From Candidatus Enterousia intestinigallinarum (GTDB lineage Bacteria; Pseudomonadota; Alphaproteobacteria; Rs-D84): a DNA stretch of 64,000 bases. Position 1 is the first letter of the stretch. Each line of letters begins with the position of its first letter. The stretch is from contig OX097180.1 in NCBI GenBank assembly GCA_944407095.1, positions 434,001-498,000 of the forward strand, given 5' to 3'. The notes under the pieces are model-generated. The model was not told where the DNA came from. It made no database searches and saw nothing but the letters and a program-made list of their open reading frames with translations. Shown here piece after piece: positions 60,313 through 64,000 of this stretch. The position numbers were made by a program, and so were the translations under genes.

Positions 60313-61596
60313 ATGCCCACGGAAAACAGACCACTTGCCGATTTAATGCGCCCGTCAACGATTGATGAAATCGTGGGTCAGTCGCAGTTATTGGGTGAAA
60401 ACGGTCTGGTGCGCCGTATGGTTGACAATCACAAGTTATCAAATTTGATACTGTGGGGACCGCCGGGATGCGGTAAAACAACGATTGCACGCGCGCTGGC
60501 AAAATCTGTTGATATGGATTTTGTTCCGATGTCTGCGGTGTTTTCTGGAACAGCGGATATAAAAAAAGCGATGGAGGCCGCGCGTATGAACCGTGAAATC
60601 GGGCGCAGCACATTACTGTTTATCGATGAAATCCACCGCTTTAACAAAACGCAACAGGATACATTATTACCATATCTAGAAGACGGCACCGTCGTATTTA
60701 TGGGTGCGACAACTGAAAACCCCAGTTTTAATTTGAACAACGCATTGTTGTCGCGATGCCACGTTGGCGTGTTGCAGCCGTTGTCAACCGAAGATTTAAT
60801 GACGCTGATTACACGCGCGGAAAAGTTTCTGAATAAAAAAATGCCGCTGGACGACGCGGCGCGCCTGCATCTGGCGCAGATGTCGGATGGCGACGCACGT
60901 TTTCTGCTAAATACGATAGAATACCTGTCAAATGCCAATTTCAAACACAATTTGACACCGGACGCATTGGACGCCGCGATACAAAAGCGTGCGCCCCTGT
61001 CCGACAAGACGGGCGACGAACATTACAACTTGATATCCGCGGTGCATAAATCTTTGCGTGCCAGCGATACGGACGCGGCATTATATTGGACGGCACGTAT
61101 GATGACATCAGGCCAGGATCCAATGTATCTGTTTCGTCGTCTGACCCGATTCGCTATGGAAGATATTGGTCTGGCTGATCCGAACGCAATGCAAATCGCA
61201 CTGGCCGCCTGGCAGGTGTATGAACGTATGGGCAGCCCAGAAGGTGACCTGGCACTGACCGAACTGGTTATATATCTGGGCACCGCGCCCAAAAGCACTG
61301 CAAACTATCGCGCACAAAATGCCGCATACCGCGCCGCACGCGATACGGGCAGTTTAATGCCGCCCAAAAACATACTAAATGCGCCAACGCGTATGATGCG
61401 CGAAATGGGCTATGGCGCTGGATACATATACGAACCAGACACAGAATCCGGATTTTCTGGTCAAAACTGTTTTCCCGAATCGATGCCGCGGCAAAAATTC
61501 TATCACCCGATTGAACGCGGCTTTGAACGAGAGATAAAAAAGCGATTGGAATATTGGGACGGGTTACGCGCAAAGATAAACGCGAAAAAATCCTGA
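60313..61596 (+). CDS. rarA: Replication-associated recombination protein A (RarA/MgsA)
   Basis: 427 residues, AAA+ ATPase that acts at stalled forks. RPSTIDEIVGQSQLLGENGL, Walker A LWGPPGCGKTT (~50-60), Walker B FIDEIHRFNK, sensor 1 GATTENPSF and the C-terminal clamp-loader-like domain with RRLTRFAMEDIGLADPNAMQ and PKSTANYRAQNAAYRA are the family motifs. Length is normal. Convergent with fabD, with 12 bases between stops and no clear terminator. Confidence 0.95.
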   Translation: MPTENRPLADLMRPSTIDEIVGQSQLLGENGLVRRMVDNHKLSNLILWGPPGCGKTTIARALAKSVDMDFVPMSAVFSGTADIKKAMEAARMNREIGRSTLLFIDEIHRFNKTQQDTLLPYLEDGTVVFMGATTENPSFNLNNALLSRCHVGVLQPLSTEDLMTLITRAEKFLNKKMPLDDAARLHLAQMSDGDARFLLNTIEYLSNANFKHNLTPDALDAAIQKRAPLSDKTGDEHYNLISAVHKSLRASDTDAALYWTARMMTSGQDPMYLFRRLTRFAMEDIGLADPNAMQIALAAWQVYERMGSPEGDLALTELVIYLGTAPKSTANYRAQNAAYRAARDTGSLMPPKNILNAPTRMMREMGYGAGYIYEPDTESGFSGQNCFPESMPRQKFYHPIERGFEREIKKRLEYWDGLRAKINAKKS

Positions 61597-61608
61597 CCCA
61601 GAGCCACA

Positions 61609-62574
61609 TCAGCGTGAAAAATTTTTCTCTAAATTATCTATCATAACGCGCACATTTTTTAATGTATCCGTATGACGAGAATCAACACCGACATTGGCGC
61701 GACGTATTAAACCAGTCAATGTCTTGCCCGGCCCCAATTCGTACGCGGTGGATATATTGTATTGCGGAAATTTTTCCATTATGTCTAACCAGCGCACACC
61801 GTGCGTCATCTGATCTGCCAAAGAATCTTTTACATCCTGGGGATTGGTCATAACATTTGCGGTCTGATTTGAAAACCAGTTTGTTTTAGGCGGCAAAACA
61901 TCAATAGATTCCAAACGACGCCGTAATAAAATTTCCGCATTTTCCATCAGTGCACAATGCGCAGGCACCGCAACATTTAGACGCTTGGCCAGACGTGCAC
62001 CCTTTTCCTGGGCACGTGCAATGACCGCATCCAGTGCGGCATTCTGGCCACTGATTATAAATTGATCGCGCGCATTGTGGTTTGAAATCGCCGCATAACC
62101 GTGCCCTGTTGCAGAAAACAAACACGTTTCAACATCTTCCTGGGACAGTCCGATAATACACGCCATACCACCGCCCATTTTATCAGTCATAGACATATAT
62201 GTTGAACGCGCCGACAATAACCGCGCCGCATCCCCCAATGTTAAACTGCCCGCGCAATGCAATGCCGAATATTGCCCCATAGAATGCCCAACAATTGCAT
62301 AACCTATATTGTACAAAGGACTAGAAAAATGTTCTTCAATAATACGTGCAATAGACACCGAGTGTGCAAACGTTCCCAAAGACGTCCATTCCGGACGGTT
62401 TAATACATCTGCTGGCCCGTTGAAGCAAACTTTTGCAATATCTTTGTGTGAAATGTCTGATACCTGTTCAAATGTATAGCGCACAACTGGATACTCTTGA
62501 AACAAATCGTGTCCCATACCGATATATTGCGAACCCTGGCCCGGAAAAACAAATACAATTTTTTCATTCATCAT
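61609..62574 (-). CDS. fabD: Malonyl-CoA--ACP transacylase
   Basis: 321 residues. It loads malonyl groups on ACP for fatty acid synthesis. FVFPGQGSQYIGMGHDLF at the start, the catalytic Ser in AIVGHSMGQYSALHCAG (GHSxG), the Gln/Arg site of MTDKMGGGMACIIGL and His in VAVPAHCALMENA are visible. The C-terminal GPGKTLTGLIRR ends the fold. The start is ATG-ATG; either Met may be used. The other fab genes are not nearby. Confidence 0.94.
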   Translation of the reverse strand: MMNEKIVFVFPGQGSQYIGMGHDLFQEYPVVRYTFEQVSDISHKDIAKVCFNGPADVLNRPEWTSLGTFAHSVSIARIIEEHFSSPLYNIGYAIVGHSMGQYSALHCAGSLTLGDAARLLSARSTYMSMTDKMGGGMACIIGLSQEDVETCLFSATGHGYAAISNHNARDQFIISGQNAALDAVIARAQEKGARLAKRLNVAVPAHCALMENAEILLRRRLESIDVLPPKTNWFSNQTANVMTNPQDVKDSLADQMTHGVRWLDIMEKFPQYNISTAYELGPGKTLTGLIRRANVGVDSRHTDTLKNVRVMIDNLEKNFSR

Positions 62575-62623
62575 ACGCCAATTATTGCACTAATACACAA
62601 AATGTCAACATACGCACCTAAAT

Positions 62624-62655
62624 AAAAAATCCCGCACACTGCGGGATATTTTTAT
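62624..62655 (-). terminator. Terminator of the OMP gene 62658-63383
   Basis: Stem ATCCCGCA / TGCGGGAT with a short loop and T-run on the minus strand. Confidence 0.88.
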
Positions 62656-62657
62656 TA

Positions 62658-63383
62658 TCAGAATAAAATATTTACATTTAGACCGACCTGTAAATCATCG
62701 CTTTCAAACTCATAGTCCAAATGTGCCGTATATTGTGTGCGACCATATTGACGTACGATTTTTCCACCCAGCCATTCTTGGTTATAGTGTGGATTGGTTG
62801 CCTTACGCAATGTAAAGTTTGCCCCCAACCGCCAATCATCGGCTATGCGGAAATATGCCTCTGGCATAAAGTCAATATATGCCATACCACGGTCATCATC
62901 AAAAATCCAACTGGATTTAATTGTTGCAGCCAACGTCATACCCGCCCACTGACGACCGAAACGATATCCAGCATAATATGTTGAATCCGCATAGTCGGGC
63001 GTGCGAACGTGTGACGATCCGCCAAACTTCAACCCAAACAAAACATCAGATATTATGCGCGCACTGTTACCGGACGCGGTACCGACACGATATACACCGC
63101 CCAAATCAACTGCACCAAAACCATCTTCGGAACCGTCAAAATCCTGTTGAAAATTTGCATTGATGCCAACCGATAACCTGTCATTTATACCATAAGAAAT
63201 CGTTTCTTCCAAACGCAACACATTATCCCAGTACGTCAGTGTTGTTTCCGACAGAACATCGTTAGTTTTCAGCATATACAACGGATCTGTTGTATCAAAA
63301 TCCAAACCATCCGCACGTGCGCCACCCACAACTGGCATAACACCGATAAAGACAGCGAATAAACTGGCTAAAAATTTACGCAT
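62658..63383 (-). CDS. Outer-membrane beta-barrel protein
   Basis: 241 residues. Signal peptide (LASLFAVFIGVMPVVGGARA). The mature region consists of amphipathic strands (RLSVGINANFQQDF, ARIISDVLFGLKFGG, WRLGANFTLRKAT), ending DDLQVGLNVNILF with terminal Phe. No family is recognised; the DGLDFDTTDPLYMLKTND start of the mature part suits an OMP with a periplasmic plug. Preceded by GGGAGAGAG ribosome-binding site. It is 80 bases downstream of the partial barrel gene at 63464 and possibly co-transcribed. Confidence 0.82.
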   Translation of the reverse strand: MRKFLASLFAVFIGVMPVVGGARADGLDFDTTDPLYMLKTNDVLSETTLTYWDNVLRLEETISYGINDRLSVGINANFQQDFDGSEDGFGAVDLGGVYRVGTASGNSARIISDVLFGLKFGGSSHVRTPDYADSTYYAGYRFGRQWAGMTLAATIKSSWIFDDDRGMAYIDFMPEAYFRIADDWRLGANFTLRKATNPHYNQEWLGGKIVRQYGRTQYTAHLDYEFESDDLQVGLNVNILF

Positions 63384-63422
63384 CTCTCTCCCTTTACATA
63401 TATTTATATATTACAATATTGT

Positions 63423-63446
63423 CCGGGTGACAAACCTGTCACCCGG
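63423..63446 (-). other. Strong hairpin without T-run between two OMP genes
   Basis: Ten-base perfect stem CCGGGTGACA / TGTCACCCGG with a four-base loop. No T-run on either strand, so it is not a standard terminator; it may be a mRNA-stabilising or processing element between the two barrel genes. Confidence 0.6.
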
Positions 63447-63463
63447 CAAAAGACCATATTTTT

Positions 63464-64000
63464 CTAGAACATAAATATCGCCTGTAACCCGACCGAGAAA
63501 TCTGAATAATTATCCAGATTTGCTTCGCCCATTCTAATCAACTGAGTATAATACGGGCTGTCCGGATTTGTATCTGTTTGCCAGAACGACAAATCTTTAC
63601 CATTGGCAGAATCCCACACAGCCATACGTCCATACAGGTTCAATGCGAACCAATCGTTTGGCTGCCAACCGATTGCGGCCTTTAAGCTGGCCTGGTTGTG
63701 CCAGTCATAGTTACCCAATATGGCTTCGACATTTAATGTCCAATCTTCATCCAGAACACTAAACACACCGACACCACCTTCTACATAAAATGTGTTATCA
63801 GCATCAGTGTTATATGCCAGATAGAATGTTGCATCTTCGCCTTCGGCCGTTTTACCGGTAACACCGTTACCGTACGAATTACCGTCAAAGTTCAGATACC
63901 AACCACGAACCAATCCATATATTGTGGACGAACTAATTTTGTAACCCGCCTTCAAATCCAGAACAATATTGTTGGAAACATCTTGCTGATACTGATAGTA
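63464..64000 (-). CDS. Outer-membrane beta-barrel protein, N-terminus beyond right edge
   Basis: The frame is open to the right edge of the window (179 codons), so the start and signal peptide lie outside. The visible part has repeated amphipathic strands (IVLDLKAGYKISSSTIYGLV, TFYLAYNTDADNTFYVEGGV, LKAAIGWQPNDWFALNLYG) and ends in DFSVGLQAIFMF, a BAM-type C-terminus. It resembles the gene at 62658 in form, and the two may be tandem paralogues. No family is recognised. Confidence 0.8.
   Translation of the reverse strand, partial: YYQYQQDVSNNIVLDLKAGYKISSSTIYGLVRGWYLNFDGNSYGNGVTGKTAEGEDATFYLAYNTDADNTFYVEGGVGVFSVLDEDWTLNVEAILGNYDWHNQASLKAAIGWQPNDWFALNLYGRMAVWDSANGKDLSFWQTDTNPDSPYYTQLIRMGEANLDNYSDFSVGLQAIFMF

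Noticed and set aside
1..64000. CRISPR arrays, insertion sequences and prophage genes
   Set aside because: No regularly spaced repeats, transposase or phage structural motifs were seen; the lysozyme-like protein at 57930 is in a non-phage context.

Overview
The window reads as chromosomal DNA of a Gram-negative alphaproteobacterium. The lineage markers are a Ros/MucR-type regulator, ParE of the alphaproteobacterial type, a SufBC plus SufS-SufT-SufE iron-sulfur system, GatCAB with GluRS, a ribbon-helix-helix_4 protein, TatABC, LolA, Lnt, NlpD-like and beta-barrel outer-membrane proteins. Genes are tightly packed, many overlap by 1-8 bases, and several proteins are shortened (UvrC, ThrRS) or fused (YbeY-Lnt, NrnA-LolA). 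This suggests a compact, probably host-associated genome. My best inference is one of the uncultured small-genome gut alphaproteobacteria, but nothing in the window proves it. Replication, repair, translation and envelope genes dominate. No phage, IS element or CRISPR array was seen.

Layout. 1-3.5 kb: an RluC/RluD-type pseudouridine synthase cut by the left edge, a type IV pilin, a short UvrC and PgsA. 3.5-7.4 kb: DnaJ (minus), ParE and a hypothetical protein. 7.5-17.3 kb: mostly minus strand, with a Cys-rich exported protein, DnaA, DprA, a second exported protein, PlsY, a small Cys-rich exported protein behind a strongly structured leader RNA, and a type IVb pilus pair (TcpQ-like and PilN secretin); S20 is on plus. 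17.4-22.1 kb (plus): a membrane protein, SufB, SufC, a polytopic membrane protein and a PerM-type transporter. 22.1-27.6 kb: RuvX (minus), then GatC, GatA, GatB, a 58-residue protein and MiaB, with tRNA-Phe on minus. 27.6-33.3 kb: an autotransporter-like barrel, a SodC-like lipoprotein, a Dps-like protein, oleate hydratase, an outer-membrane barrel and tRNA-Lys with a duplicated 3' end.

33.4-43.0 kb is one long co-directional minus run: sufS-sufT-sufE-ftsL-ftsI-recJ-nrnA/lolA-tatB-tatC-nlpD. It links Fe-S assembly, division, nucleic-acid turnover and export. 43.0-47.2 kb: thioredoxin and DksA (plus), a trypsin-like protease with an out-of-frame start, TatA, a SPOR protein and a 47-residue lipoprotein. 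47.3-52.7 kb: ThrS, hemolysin III, GltX, a GNAT acetyltransferase and TrmB. 52.8-55.6 kb: an aldolase-like protein and a four-gene operon of unknown function ending in SUKH-like and RHH proteins. 55.6-64 kb: a stand-alone structured RNA, the YbeY-Lnt fusion, a lysozyme-TPR membrane protein, MucR, RarA, FabD and two outer-membrane barrels, the last cut by the right edge.

The most interesting items are two strongly structured RNAs (14378-14614 and 55646-55826), a recurring palindromic half-site GTGCACATAGCGC, the tRNA-Lys 3'-end duplication, the NrnA-LolA and YbeY-Lnt fusions, the one-base slip at the start of the secreted protease, and a set of exported proteins sharing a glycine-zipper membrane module.
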